From the NCBI GenBank assembly GCA_005778405.1, contig SXOA01000065.1, positions 1-64,000 on the forward strand: a stretch of DNA of 64,000 nucleotides, written 5' to 3'. The notes beneath the pieces were generated by a model. The model did not search any database, was not told where the DNA came from, and saw nothing but the letters and a program-made list of their open reading frames with translations. Shown here one piece after another: positions 40,307 through 48,869 of this stretch. The translations under genes were made by a program, and so were the position numbers. The DNA is from Planctomycetaceae bacterium. Lineage in GTDB: Bacteria > Planctomycetota > Planctomycetia > Pirellulales > Pirellulaceae. Position 1 is the first letter of the stretch, and the number at the start of each line of letters is the position of its first letter.

Positions 40307-42825
40307 TATTCCTTCACCAGCGCTTCGTCCAGGTTCAGAATTGCGCTGCCAACGGCGGTCCAGGCGGCATGATCGACAGCCGCGAGGTTCATGTTTCGCG
40401 GATGTTCCCCGACTTTCAGCAGCTTCTCAGCAGAGGCAGGGTTGGCTTGATAATCGGCCTGGAATTGACCGAAGGCCTTGAGCAGGACATCGCGTTCGCT
40501 GGCCGTGGGAGTGCGGCTGAGGACGAGGCGATAAATATGGTTCAGGCGGTCGTCTTGCTCCTGGGAATGCAGCATCACGCGCTCCGCGAGAGCACGGGCC
40601 GCTTCAACATAGGTAATGTCGTTGAGCGTGGCCAGAGAATGCAGCGGCGTGTTGGTGCGGAATTGCTTGACGGTGCAGAACTGGCGGGAGCCGCTGTCGA
40701 AGAACATGGTCGGCCCAACGATTCGCCGCCAGAAGACGTAGACACTGCGGCGATACAGGGCCGCTCCGCTGTCCTGCTTGTACTGCTTGGTGCCGAAGGT
40801 CGCTTCTTCCCAGACGCCGCTCGGCTGATAGGTCTTCACCGGCGGCCCCCCAACTCGGTTGACCAAGAGCCCGCTGACGGCGAGCGCCCGATCTCGAATC
40901 ATCCAGGACGGCAGCCGATACCGCGGCCCACGAGCAAGCAGGCGATTATCGGGATCCAGCTCGGTGAGAGCGATGCTTCCTTGCGAAGATTGCCGATAGG
41001 CGGCAGAGGTGACCAGGTGGCGGATGAGGCGCTTGGTGTCCCAGGCGAGAGCGGCCGGGTCGCTTTGGCTGAAATCGGCCGCCAGCCAGTCGAGCAACTC
41101 GGGATGCTTGGGCCGCTCACCTTGCACGCCAAAGTCCTCGGGAGTCTTCACGATCCCGATGCCAAAAAACTGCTGCCAGAACCGGTTCACCACAACTCGC
41201 GGCGTGAGCGGCTGGTCTTTGGAGACGAGCCACTCGGCCAGGGCCAGGCGATTCCGGGGCGTTTCCGCGGCAAGACCCGGCAGGCTGACGGGTGTGGCCG
41301 CGGTCACTTCGTCCTGCGGCTTGTCGTAGAGTCCCTTGTCGAGCATGAAGGTCTTGCGCGGCGTCGGCATGTCCTCCATCACCATGACGCGGGGAACGGA
41401 CTTTCGCACATTGTCTCGCTCTTCGCTCGCGGTTCGCAGGGCTTTTATTTTCGAAGCGTAATCGGGGTTCTCCTTCTCCCACTCTTTTTCGAGCTGCAAC
41501 AGTTGGTCCTTGTTTCGCTGGCCGGTCGCAATCCGCAGCATCGCTTTAATGCCGTCCGGCAACTTCGCGGCAGCGGGGGAGTCGGCTGGGTTCTGATTGG
41601 CCTCGCGAGGGAAGAGAGTCGTTTCGAAATCAGAGAGTTCCTTGGTCGCGGCCGCGATGGATTCTTCCAACCGGGCCAATCGCTCCGTCATTTCCGCCGT
41701 CGGTGCATCCATCGCCGGCGGAGATTGCGGATTTCCACCGCCGCCATCGACGGGGGTTTGATTGAAGAAGGCGAACAGACTGTAGTAATCCCGCTTTTTC
41801 AGGGCGTCGAATTTGTGGTCATGACAACGGCAGCAGTTGAAGGTCAGGCCGAGCCAGACGGTGCCGGTCGTTTCCGTCATGTCCAGCACATAGTCGATCC
41901 GGTTCTCCGCGGCGATGCGCCCCCCCTCGCCATTGATCATGTGGTTGCGACAGAAGCCGGTGGCCAGCTTTTGCTCCGCCCCGCCACCGGGAACCTGGTC
42001 CCCCGCCAGTTGCCAGAGCGTGAACTGGTCATACGGCAGGCCGCGGTTGAACGCGGAGACCACCCAGTCCCGCCAGGGCCACATCGTCCGCTCGCCGTCC
42101 CCCTGATAACCGTTGCTGTCCGCGTAGCGGGCCGCTTCGAGCCAGTCCCAACTCATCCGCTCGCCAAAACCAGGCGACGCCAGCAGCCGGTCGATGAGCC
42201 GCTCGTAGGCGTCGGGAGATTGATCCTGCGCGTACGCATCGACATCTTCCGGCAGCGGCGGCAGGCCGGCCAGATCAAGCGACGCCCGGCGGATGAGCGT
42301 GTGCCGCGGAGCTTCCGGCGACGGCGAGAGGTTTTCTCTCTCCAGGCGGGAAAACAGAAAGCCATCGATAGGATTGTTCGTCCTGTCGGCGAATTTCGAC
42401 GGAATCGGCACCGGCAGCGCGGTCAGCTGCTGAAACGCCCAATGCCCTCCCCACTCTGCCCCGCCGTCGATCCACTTCTTCAGCAGTTCCTTCTGCTCCG
42501 CCGTTAGCTTCCGCTGCGAAGTCGGCGGCGGCATTACCTCGTCGGCATTGGTGGAAAGAATCCGCCGCACCAGCTCGCTCTCGCCGCTCTTGCCCGGCAC
42601 GACCGCGCCCTTTCCTTCCTTAAACTCCTTCGCGCTGGCTTCCACATCTAGCCGCAGTTCCGCCTCTCGCTTCTTCTCATCGGGACCGTGACACTGGAAG
42701 CAGTTGTCGGAGAGGATGGGGAGGATGTCGCGGTTGAACCTGACATCCTCCGCGGTTCGGCCCACAGCCGTCAGGATAAGAAGCAGCCCAATCGTCGGCA
42801 GGAAGAGTTTGGCTAACGAGCACAT
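40306..42825 (-). CDS. PSD1 / planctomycete cytochrome C domain protein (DUF1549-DUF1553)
   Basis: 839-residue secreted protein, complete counterpart of the one at the left edge. Signal peptide (L-F-L-P-T-I-G-L-L-L-I-L-T-A-V), heme motif C-F-Q-C-H-G-P at 42-48, then V-M-P-P-P near 97. DUF1549 follows (R-R-A-S-L-D-L-A-G-L-P-P near 185; W-D-W-L-E-A-A-R-Y-A-D-S-N-G), then C-C-R-C-H-D-H-K-F-D near 335. DUF1553 follows (N-R-L-A-L-A-E-W-L-V; V-V-N-R-F-W-Q-Q-F-F-G; T-P-L-H-S-L-A-T-L-N-D near 725). Such proteins are usually encoded next to DUF1501 genes and are thought to act on complex polysaccharides outside the inner membrane; electron-transfer partner unknown. Confidence 0.94.
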   Translation of the reverse strand: MCSLAKLFLPTIGLLLILTAVGRTAEDVRFNRDILPILSDNCFQCHGPDEKKREAELRLDVEASAKEFKEGKGAVVPGKSGESELVRRILSTNADEVMPPPTSQRKLTAEQKELLKKWIDGGAEWGGHWAFQQLTALPVPIPSKFADRTNNPIDGFLFSRLERENLSPSPEAPRHTLIRRASLDLAGLPPLPEDVDAYAQDQSPDAYERLIDRLLASPGFGERMSWDWLEAARYADSNGYQGDGERTMWPWRDWVVSAFNRGLPYDQFTLWQLAGDQVPGGGAEQKLATGFCRNHMINGEGGRIAAENRIDYVLDMTETTGTVWLGLTFNCCRCHDHKFDALKKRDYYSLFAFFNQTPVDGGGGNPQSPPAMDAPTAEMTERLARLEESIAAATKELSDFETTLFPREANQNPADSPAAAKLPDGIKAMLRIATGQRNKDQLLQLEKEWEKENPDYASKIKALRTASEERDNVRKSVPRVMVMEDMPTPRKTFMLDKGLYDKPQDEVTAATPVSLPGLAAETPRNRLALAEWLVSKDQPLTPRVVVNRFWQQFFGIGIVKTPEDFGVQGERPKHPELLDWLAADFSQSDPAALAWDTKRLIRHLVTSAAYRQSSQGSIALTELDPDNRLLARGPRYRLPSWMIRDRALAVSGLLVNRVGGPPVKTYQPSGVWEEATFGTKQYKQDSGAALYRRSVYVFWRRIVGPTMFFDSGSRQFCTVKQFRTNTPLHSLATLNDITYVEAARALAERVMLHSQEQDDRLNHIYRLVLSRTPTASERDVLLKAFGQFQADYQANPASAEKLLKVGEHPRNMNLAAVDHAAWTAVGSAILNLDEALVKE

Positions 42826-42905
42826 CGCGCTGAGGCTAGGCTAGGAGAGGGGTGATGGCAGGAGCTTCAGTATAACTCCTATTCAGATCCCACGCCTCGA
42901 CCGAG

Positions 42906-43325
42906 CTATCGTCGTTTTCGCTTGCCGGTGACTGTTTTCCACTTCTCTGGGTCCCCGTAGGACACTTGAGAGTCAGAAGAAATGCCTTCGACCCCACAGT
43001 AACAGCCACCTCCCCGCCACGATCCCGTGCCGCAACCAGCGGGCTGCGTATTCGTGGAGATCACCTTTGCGAACTCCGCTTTCGCTACCATCAAATCGGT
43101 AACCGCGTTTTTTGGGTAACCGCGATTGGCTTCGAGGGCGATCTCGTAAGCGTCGTCATAGTGGCGCTCATCGATTCTCTTGTTGAACTCCTCCACCAGC
43201 AGTTCCAGCTTCCGCGGACGCATCCAGCGGGCATAGACGCCAGACGCAACGCAGATCAGAGCGGTGCTCAGCATTAATGTCCGCAGGCTGAGCTGCCAGA
43301 GTCGAAGCTTGGGTCGCGGCTGCAT
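42906..43325 (-). CDS. Small membrane-anchored protein
   Basis: 139 residues. AAGGAG before ATG 43325. A membrane helix of the planctomycete 'L-S-L-R-T-L-M' type (L-W-Q-L-S-L-R-T-L-M-L-S-T-A-L-I-C) is followed by a basic segment (R-W-M-R-P-R-K), a helical stretch (Y-D-D-A-Y-E-I-A-L-E-A-N-R-G-Y), a Gly/Cys-rich tract (C-G-T-G-S-W-R-G-G-G-C-Y-C-G) and a basic end. Function unknown. A long upstream extension of the frame overlaps the HAD gene antiparallel to nothing real and is rejected. Confidence 0.65.
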   Translation of the reverse strand: MQPRPKLRLWQLSLRTLMLSTALICVASGVYARWMRPRKLELLVEEFNKRIDERHYDDAYEIALEANRGYPKNAVTDLMVAKAEFAKVISTNTQPAGCGTGSWRGGGCYCGVEGISSDSQVSYGDPEKWKTVTGKRKRR

Positions 43326-43386
43326 GGGAACTCCTTTTGTGCCAAGCCACCAAACAACCGCGTTATAGACGATTGGACCGAGCTGG

Positions 43387-44040
43387 CTAAACGTCAATTC
43401 CGAGGGCCGCGTAAATCCGCGGATCGGATAGCCCTTCCGCCACAAACTCCGCTCCGGTGAAATCATGACTGCGGCTGTGCTCGCCGGGGACGGCGACGGC
43501 GAAAGCACCGGCGGCGATGGCGGCGCGGCAGCCGTTCTGACTGTCTTCGAGAACGAGCATTTCCGCTGGCGGAACGGCCAGGCGCTCGGCGGCCTTGAGA
43601 TAGATTTCCGGGTGCGGCTTGCCGTCAGTGACGTCGTCGCCGGTGATGAGGAACTCAAACCGGGGCTCGAAGCCGAATTTGCCCAAGATCCGCTGCGTGA
43701 AGCTCCGCCGGCTGCTGGTGGCGATGGCCTTGGGGATATTCGCCTGCTCCAGAGCCGCAAGGAGCTCGATCAGGCCGGGCATCGGCTGGAGCTGCTCGTC
43801 GAGGATGCCGAGGAAGATGGCGTCGGACTCCTCCATGAGTTCCTCCAACGACTCGTCGAGACTGTGATAGCTGCTGAGTACGCCGAACGCTGCCTTGGCC
43901 GGACGGCCCATCATCTGGTTCACCAGATCGTGCGTGAACTCCTTCTCCCGCCGCCGCAGCAATTCCTTGAGCACGTGCGTGTAGATCTGCTCGGTGTTGA
44001 ACATCAGGCCGTCGAGATCGAAAGCGACAGCGCGGAGCAT
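43387..44040 (-). CDS. HAD-superfamily phosphatase/phosphoglucomutase
   Basis: 217-residue haloacid-dehalogenase enzyme of the beta-phosphoglucomutase-like subgroup. Motif I F-D-L-D-G-L-M at 7-13 with the nucleophile Asp8 and acid/base Asp10; motif II A-T-S-S-R near 107; motif III K-P-H-P-E-I-Y near 140; motif IV L-V-L-E-D-S-Q-N-G near 158. The alpha-helical cap lies between motifs I and II. Substrate not deducible; neighbours suggest sugar-phosphate work. Confidence 0.9.
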   Translation of the reverse strand: MLRAVAFDLDGLMFNTEQIYTHVLKELLRRREKEFTHDLVNQMMGRPAKAAFGVLSSYHSLDESLEELMEESDAIFLGILDEQLQPMPGLIELLAALEQANIPKAIATSSRRSFTQRILGKFGFEPRFEFLITGDDVTDGKPHPEIYLKAAERLAVPPAEMLVLEDSQNGCRAAIAAGAFAVAVPGEHSRSHDFTGAEFVAEGLSDPRIYAALGIDV

Positions 44041-44102
44041 GGAGGAAGTTTTCAGTGTTCAGTGCAAAGCTGACGGCAATTCACAGGCCGACCGAAGCGA
44101 TG

Positions 44103-45509
44103 CTACACCAGCTCTTTAATCGGCTCGCCACCCCAGTTCAGGATGGGATGCGGACGGCCGCGATTGTCGTCGTAGGTGGTGCCGAGGGGGACGCCGAAGT
44201 GGTGGTAGATGGTGGCGGCGAGATCACCGGGGGTGACCGGGCGCTCTTTGATTTGCCCCGCGTCTCGCTCCGTCGCCCCGATCACCTGGCCGTGCCGCAG
44301 GCCGCCGCCGGCGAGAGTCATGCTCATCACGACTGGCCAGTGGTTGCGGCCGTCGAGGCTCCCTTGCGTCCCAATCTGCGGCGTGCGGCCGAATTCTCCC
44401 ATCGCGATCACCAGCACGTCGTCGAGCAGGTTCCGTTCCCCTAAATCCGTAACCAGCGTCGTCAGCAGGTGATCAAAAATCGGCAAGAGCGGACGCAGGC
44501 CGTTCATGATGCCGCCGTAGGGCGGAATGTTGTCGCCATGCGTGTCCCAGGTTCCGGAGGCGCCGTGGTTGGAGAGGTCGATGGTGACGAAGTTGACGCC
44601 CGCTTCGACCAGCCGGCGGGCGAGGAGGACTTGCTGGGACCAGGGATGATCGCCGAACTTCTCACGCGTCGCCGCAGGCTCGCGGCTGACGTCGAATGCT
44701 TCCTGAGCCTTCTTGCCGACGACGAGGTCAATCGCCTGTCGCACGTATTTGTCCCGGGCGTCCATGCTCCCTTGCTGGTCGAGGCCGCGCTGCAGCTTGT
44801 CGAACTGGCCGAGCAAATCGTGCCGCGTCCGCAGCCGGTCCTGATTCAGGTCCGCGGGGAGATTGAAAAGCCCGTTAGCGGTTGTTCCAAGGAGTGGCTC
44901 ATATTGCTTGCCGAGATACCCCGGCCAGGCAACGTGCGAGCGGCTCTTCATATTGAGGACAACATACGGCGGCATCGCCAGGTCGTTCGGGCCACGATGC
45001 TTCGCCACAATCGAAGCGATGGCGGGATACTTCTCTGCCTCCGGGTTGATGCGCGGCTCGGCATCGAGATTCGCCGTCTGCATCACCATGTTTGGCTCAT
45101 GGTTAGAATGCCGGCAATCGACGGAACGTATCACGGTCAGCCGGTCCATCATCGCGGCCATCTTGGGCAGATGCTCGCAAAAACGAATGCCCGGCAGTTT
45201 GGTGGCGATGGTGCCGAACGGGCCGCGGATTTCCGGTGGAGCTTCCGGCTTCACATCCAGCGTATCAATATGGCTCGGCCCGCCGGTCATCCAAATCAGA
45301 ATGACGCTCTTGTTCCGTTTTCCGTTGCCGTTTTTCGCGGCCTGCTCCTTGGCCGCGATTAGCCCCGGCAGCGACAACCCAGCCATTCCCGCCAGACCGG
45401 CCTTCAGCGTGCTCCGCCGACTGACCAGGCGCACCCCTTCCGCCACGCGGGCGTTGAGCCCGAGAAAGGCGTGGTTCTCCTGGTGCTCGGTGGCCTGACA
45501 GCGGTACAT
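44103..45509 (-). CDS. DUF1501 domain-containing protein, Tat-type leader
   Basis: 468 residues. Twin-Arg leader S-R-R-S-T-L-K-A-G-L-A-G near 30, preceded by a longer than usual n-region (M-Y-R-C-Q-A-T-E-H-Q...). DUF1501 motifs: I-W-M-T-G-G-P-S-H-I-D-T-L-D, C-R-H-S-N-H-E-P, W-D-T-H-G-D-N-I near 335, G-E-F-G-R-T-P near 390, N-H-W-P-V-V near 409. The closest partner candidate is the PSD1 gene two genes downstream. Function as for other DUF1501: exported, sulfatase-like fold, unproven activity. Confidence 0.92.
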   Translation of the reverse strand: MYRCQATEHQENHAFLGLNARVAEGVRLVSRRSTLKAGLAGMAGLSLPGLIAAKEQAAKNGNGKRNKSVILIWMTGGPSHIDTLDVKPEAPPEIRGPFGTIATKLPGIRFCEHLPKMAAMMDRLTVIRSVDCRHSNHEPNMVMQTANLDAEPRINPEAEKYPAIASIVAKHRGPNDLAMPPYVVLNMKSRSHVAWPGYLGKQYEPLLGTTANGLFNLPADLNQDRLRTRHDLLGQFDKLQRGLDQQGSMDARDKYVRQAIDLVVGKKAQEAFDVSREPAATREKFGDHPWSQQVLLARRLVEAGVNFVTIDLSNHGASGTWDTHGDNIPPYGGIMNGLRPLLPIFDHLLTTLVTDLGERNLLDDVLVIAMGEFGRTPQIGTQGSLDGRNHWPVVMSMTLAGGGLRHGQVIGATERDAGQIKERPVTPGDLAATIYHHFGVPLGTTYDDNRGRPHPILNWGGEPIKELV

Positions 45510-45603
45510 TCGGTCGAGTCTCCAATCATCAATATCGGCCTACGGATAGCGTAACACGAATGGCAATTTGATGCGAGTCGCGAGAGACCAATGACCCAGC
45601 AGA

Positions 45604-45655
45604 GGAAATGACCAATGATTACTCTGTCATTGGGACTTGGCCATTGGTCATTTCC
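45604..45655. terminator. GGAAATGACCAATG hairpin downstream of the sugar epimerase
   Basis: 14-bp perfect arms 45604-45617 and 45642-45655 (GGAAATGACCAATG / CATTGGTCATTTCC) immediately after the minus-strand gene ending at 45659. Acts as a plausible terminator; the A-T-G-A-C-C-A-A-T-G unit also appears once just outside (45589-45597), so it may be a repeat family. Confidence 0.7.
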
Positions 45656-45658
45656 CTC

Positions 45659-46681
45659 CTACGCCTTCCTCCCCAGCATCCGGTCCATCGCATCCGACGT
45701 GTGATACACGATCGCCTCGTGGAAGTGAGGGAACGGGTTGAAGTACTCGAAAGTCAAGTAGCCGCGATAGGGGATTTTGTCGAGGGCCTCCAGGACGGCC
45801 GGCCAGTTGGTGGTGCCGTCGAGGAGGAGGCGGAAAGCGTTGAGGTTGAATTCGTGGACTTTTTTGGAGTATTCCTTGAGGTGGATGTTTTTGATCCGCT
45901 TGCCGAGGATCGGAATCCAGTGCTCGGGGAAGTGGTACTGCATGATGTTGCCGGTGTCGAAGTGGATCTGCACCTGTTCGCTGCCGAAGCTGTCCACGAA
46001 CTGGTTCATCTCCTGCGGGCTGTGCAGAAAGCCGTTGGCGAAGATGTTCTCCATGTTGAGGGACACGCCATGTTTCTTGGCGGAGGGAATCAGCGACTTC
46101 ACGCCGTCCGTGGCTCTTTTCAATGCCACGTCATGCGGTACCGGGGGTTCATCGGGGATCCAGGGAGCGTAGACCGAGCCGGGAACGACCAGCAGGTTGT
46201 CGGTCCCGAGTAGCCGGGCAGCCTTAATCATCTGCTCCGCAAGCTCCAGCCCCTTTTTGCGGCGTTCGGGGTCTTCGTGCGTGAAAGCGTAAGGCCAGAA
46301 CAGGAACGAGCAGACGCCGCTGATCTCGATTCCGATCTTGCGGGCCATCTCGCCGATGGCTTTGATCTGCTCGGGGCTCGTCTCGGGACACAAGTCCCCT
46401 TCCAGGGCGTAGTTCACCTCCACCCCTTCAAACCCGGCGTCCTTGCAGAGCTGAAAGCACTCCTTGAGCGTCATTTTCTGTGGGTACGGCAATGCCCACA
46501 GATTGATGGACTTCTTCATCGCGTACTTTTTGCCGGGCTGTTTGGCTACGGGAGATTCCTTAGGCTTCTCGACTTTCGCTTTGGCGTCTTCCGCGGCAAT
46601 GCCCTGCGCGGCCAGGAACGCTGAGCCGAAGGCGGCTGAGTAGGCGAGGATTTCGCGGCGGGAGAGGGAATCGTTGCTCAT
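45659..46681 (-). CDS. Sugar phosphate isomerase/epimerase (xylose-isomerase-like TIM barrel), exported
   Basis: 340 residues. Twin-Arg leader S-R-R-E-I-L-A-Y-S near 6 suggests Tat export, common for these enzymes in planctomycetes. AP-endonuclease/xylose-isomerase TIM barrel motifs: G-F-E-G-V-E-V-N near 89, L-N-M-E-N near 212 (metal Glu), H-F-D-T-G-N near 245 (metal Asp), I-H-L-K-E-Y near 275 and Y-L-T-F-E-Y-F near 318 (metal Glu). Its ATG overlaps the TGA of the upstream hypothetical gene, forming a run with the PQQ/EF-hand gene. Substrate unknown. Confidence 0.9.
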   Translation of the reverse strand: MSNDSLSRREILAYSAAFGSAFLAAQGIAAEDAKAKVEKPKESPVAKQPGKKYAMKKSINLWALPYPQKMTLKECFQLCKDAGFEGVEVNYALEGDLCPETSPEQIKAIGEMARKIGIEISGVCSFLFWPYAFTHEDPERRKKGLELAEQMIKAARLLGTDNLLVVPGSVYAPWIPDEPPVPHDVALKRATDGVKSLIPSAKKHGVSLNMENIFANGFLHSPQEMNQFVDSFGSEQVQIHFDTGNIMQYHFPEHWIPILGKRIKNIHLKEYSKKVHEFNLNAFRLLLDGTTNWPAVLEALDKIPYRGYLTFEYFNPFPHFHEAIVYHTSDAMDRMLGRKA

Positions 46682-47040
46682 GAATTGTTCTCTTCAAATA
46701 GCGAAAGAGGGACGTCGGCACCTAACAGCAACTGCTGCTTCCGTGAGACCAGTTCTGGCGGTAGATATCTTGTGGCGGCGACGACCAGCAAAGGATCGTC
46801 AAATAGTCGCATGAAGAATTCGATGTCGGCTGCGGAGCGAAGGTGAGGGGCATTGGATTGCTGATCGGCCCATAGCGAGTATGCAAAAATGGACCGCAAC
46901 AGAGACTCGTCGCCTGATTGTGCAGCGATTAGGGCCATGTCTCTCAGGTCCGAAAACAAAGCGACGACGCCAGAACGGTGGCTGTACTTACTTGGCGGAA
47001 ATCCGAATGCCTCACACGCCTTGGTTCGCCAGGCTGCCAT
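46678..47040 (-). CDS. Hypothetical protein
   Basis: 120-residue soluble, helical protein (V-V-A-L-F-S-D-L-R-D-M-A-L-I-A-A-Q-S-G-D, then S-A-A-D-I-E-F-F-M-R-L-F). No recognised family. Starts three bases after the PQQ gene stop and overlaps the epimerase ATG (ATGA, 46678-46681), so it is embedded in an operon of exported sugar-related proteins although it has no signal peptide. Confidence 0.6.
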   Translation of the reverse strand: MAAWRTKACEAFGFPPSKYSHRSGVVALFSDLRDMALIAAQSGDESLLRSIFAYSLWADQQSNAPHLRSAADIEFFMRLFDDPLLVVAATRYLPPELVSRKQQLLLGADVPLSLFEENNS

Positions 47041-47043
47041 TGT

Positions 47044-48489
47044 TCATTGCCTCGCCTTCCCAAAGCAATACAGTGCCGCTTCGCTCCTTACGTACAACTT
47101 TCCGCCGCTGACAACCGGCGTGGCGACGGTCCGCTCCATCAAATCACGCGAAGACAAAACCTCCCACTCGCCGCCGGCTTTGAGGACGCTGATGACTCCT
47201 GTGTCGCTGACGAGGTAGACCTTGCCGTCGCCGGCGACGGGGGAGGCGTAGTAGGCCCCGGTCCCGCGGATGCGGCCGCTTTTCAGAATGTCGCCGCTCT
47301 TGGCGTCGAAGGCCGAGACGATGCCCCCTTCCTTCGCCAGGTAGACGACGCCCCGATAGGCCAGCGGGCTCGGGACATACGGAATCCCCTTGAGGTGTTC
47401 CCAGGCGACCTCCGGCTGGCCGGCGGAAGAAGCGGCGGGGCGGAGGGCGAAGAAGGCGTTGCGGGCCCGCTCGAAGACGCTGGCGTATTTGCCCCACTCC
47501 TCCTTGTCGAGGCCAAGGTCTTGATTGAGGTCGATGCGAAAGAACCGGTCGAGCACTTCCTTGTTATCCACTTCCTCGCGGAGCAGCTTGCCGTCCTTGT
47601 TTTTGTCCCACAGCCGCACCGCCTCGTTCCAGGGCTCCATGGCGATGCGGGCATCGGTATCGCCGCCGGGGGACCAGGCGGAAATGAAGAGCAGCCCCTC
47701 GCCGGCCGCCGGCGTCGTATTCATGATGCGGGCCAGCCCATCCTGCGACCAGAGTTGCTTGCCGGTTTGCAGGTCGTAGGAAACGAGCTGTAAGGCACCG
47801 GTGACGAGAAGCTGCTTCCGGTCACCGGCGGTCCAGACGACGGGCGTGCTGTAGCTGCGGGTGAAGCCCTCGCGCGGCGTTTTCCACAGCTCGTTGCCCG
47901 TCTTGGCGTCGAGGCAAAGCAGAAAATTATCCCGGTCGTGGTCCTGGTTGATGATCAGCTTGCCGTCGACCAGCACAGGAGAGCTGTGGGCCCCGAATTC
48001 ATCCTGAAACGGCCCCAGCGGCTTTTCCCAGATGAGCTTTCCACTGAGGTCATAACAAAGAAAGCCGTAGCTGCCGAAGAAGGAATAGACTCGCTCGCCG
48101 TCGCAGGCCGGGGATGCCGTTGCAGGATTGGTGGAATTGTGAAACGGCTCGATTTTCTTAGCCGGCGCTTCGCGGCTCCAGCGGACCTTTCCGGTCTCAC
48201 GGTCGAGAGCGACCGTAAAGAGCTTTCCCGTGTCAGCTTCCTTCCCTTTCTCAAACGTCGTCACGTAGACGCTGTCGCCGTTGACGCACGGCGTGGAATG
48301 ACCGGGCGCGAGCGGCGTTTTCCAGAGGAGCGACTTATCGTCGTCAATCTTCTCCGGCAGCGGCGCGGCATCGTCCGCGGCGATGCCACCCCCGGCGCGG
48401 AAGTAGGTGGGGGATTCGGCTAGGGTCACTGCGGGTGCGGCGGATAGAGTCGCCAGGGTAAGCAAAATTATGGAAGTCGCAAATCGCAT
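47044..48489 (-). CDS. PQQ-like beta-propeller protein with EF-hand pair
   Basis: 481-residue exported propeller. Signal peptide from ATG 48489 (S-I-I-L-L-T-L-A-T-L-S-A-A-P). Blade motifs: A-L-D-R-E-T-G-K-V-R-W near 110, D-A-K-T-G-N-E-L-W-K-T near 205, D-L-Q-T-G-K-Q-L-W near 247. Between blades lies an insert with two EF-hand loops (D-K-N-K-D-G-K-L-L-R-E-E, then D-L-N-Q-D-L-G-L-D-K-E-E; about 295-330), so calcium may stiffen or regulate the propeller. Differs from the propeller at 23507 by this insert. First gene of the operon with the hypothetical protein and the sugar epimerase. Confidence 0.87.
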   Translation of the reverse strand: MRFATSIILLTLATLSAAPAVTLAESPTYFRAGGGIAADDAAPLPEKIDDDKSLLWKTPLAPGHSTPCVNGDSVYVTTFEKGKEADTGKLFTVALDRETGKVRWSREAPAKKIEPFHNSTNPATASPACDGERVYSFFGSYGFLCYDLSGKLIWEKPLGPFQDEFGAHSSPVLVDGKLIINQDHDRDNFLLCLDAKTGNELWKTPREGFTRSYSTPVVWTAGDRKQLLVTGALQLVSYDLQTGKQLWSQDGLARIMNTTPAAGEGLLFISAWSPGGDTDARIAMEPWNEAVRLWDKNKDGKLLREEVDNKEVLDRFFRIDLNQDLGLDKEEWGKYASVFERARNAFFALRPAASSAGQPEVAWEHLKGIPYVPSPLAYRGVVYLAKEGGIVSAFDAKSGDILKSGRIRGTGAYYASPVAGDGKVYLVSDTGVISVLKAGGEWEVLSSRDLMERTVATPVVSGGKLYVRSEAALYCFGKARQ

Positions 48490-48575
48490 CGGTGGGTTCC
48501 AACGGCAGAAGGATGGATGGACCTGCCAGTATACGCGCTGGAAATTGGTTCCGAAATCTATCTCACCCAAGACAG

Positions 48576-48836
48576 TTAGGGGGCGAATGATTCGATCTTC
48601 AGCTCATTGACGGTCAAAAACTCTAGCAACTTGCTTGCGGCGTCAAATACATGTCGTTCGTCGCGAGTATACGTCGATTCATTGTATTGCTCGCCTGCGG
48701 GACACTCTTCCCAAGTTAATATGAGCGAACCTTCGTGTTTCCAAACGCTGACGAGCCCTTCTCTGCCGCTGAGAGCATACACAAGGTCATTGACCTTTCT
48801 GTCGTCAAGCCGTTTCAAAAATGTGGACAGGGACAT
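48576..48836 (-). CDS. Small hypothetical protein
   Basis: 86 residues from ATG 48836 (a TTG at 48869 would abut the ksgA stop). Begins M-S-L-S-T-F-L-K-R-L-D-D-R-K-V-N-D-L-V and contains G-L-V-S-V-W-K-H-E-G-S-L-I-L-T-W-E-E; acidic, soluble. More AT-rich than ksgA next to it. The size and composition are like those of polymorphic-toxin immunity proteins, but no toxin is present. Confidence 0.55.
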   Translation of the reverse strand: MSLSTFLKRLDDRKVNDLVYALSGREGLVSVWKHEGSLILTWEECPAGEQYNESTYTRDERHVFDAASKLLEFLTVNELKIESFAP

Positions 48837-48869
48837 CGTACGCCTATCGAAACCGTTCACATTCCTCAA

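Noticed and set aside
40369-42507. 712-codon plus-strand frame opposite the second PSD1 gene
   Set aside because: Shadow frame in GC-rich DNA; the PSD1 motifs on the minus strand are unambiguous.
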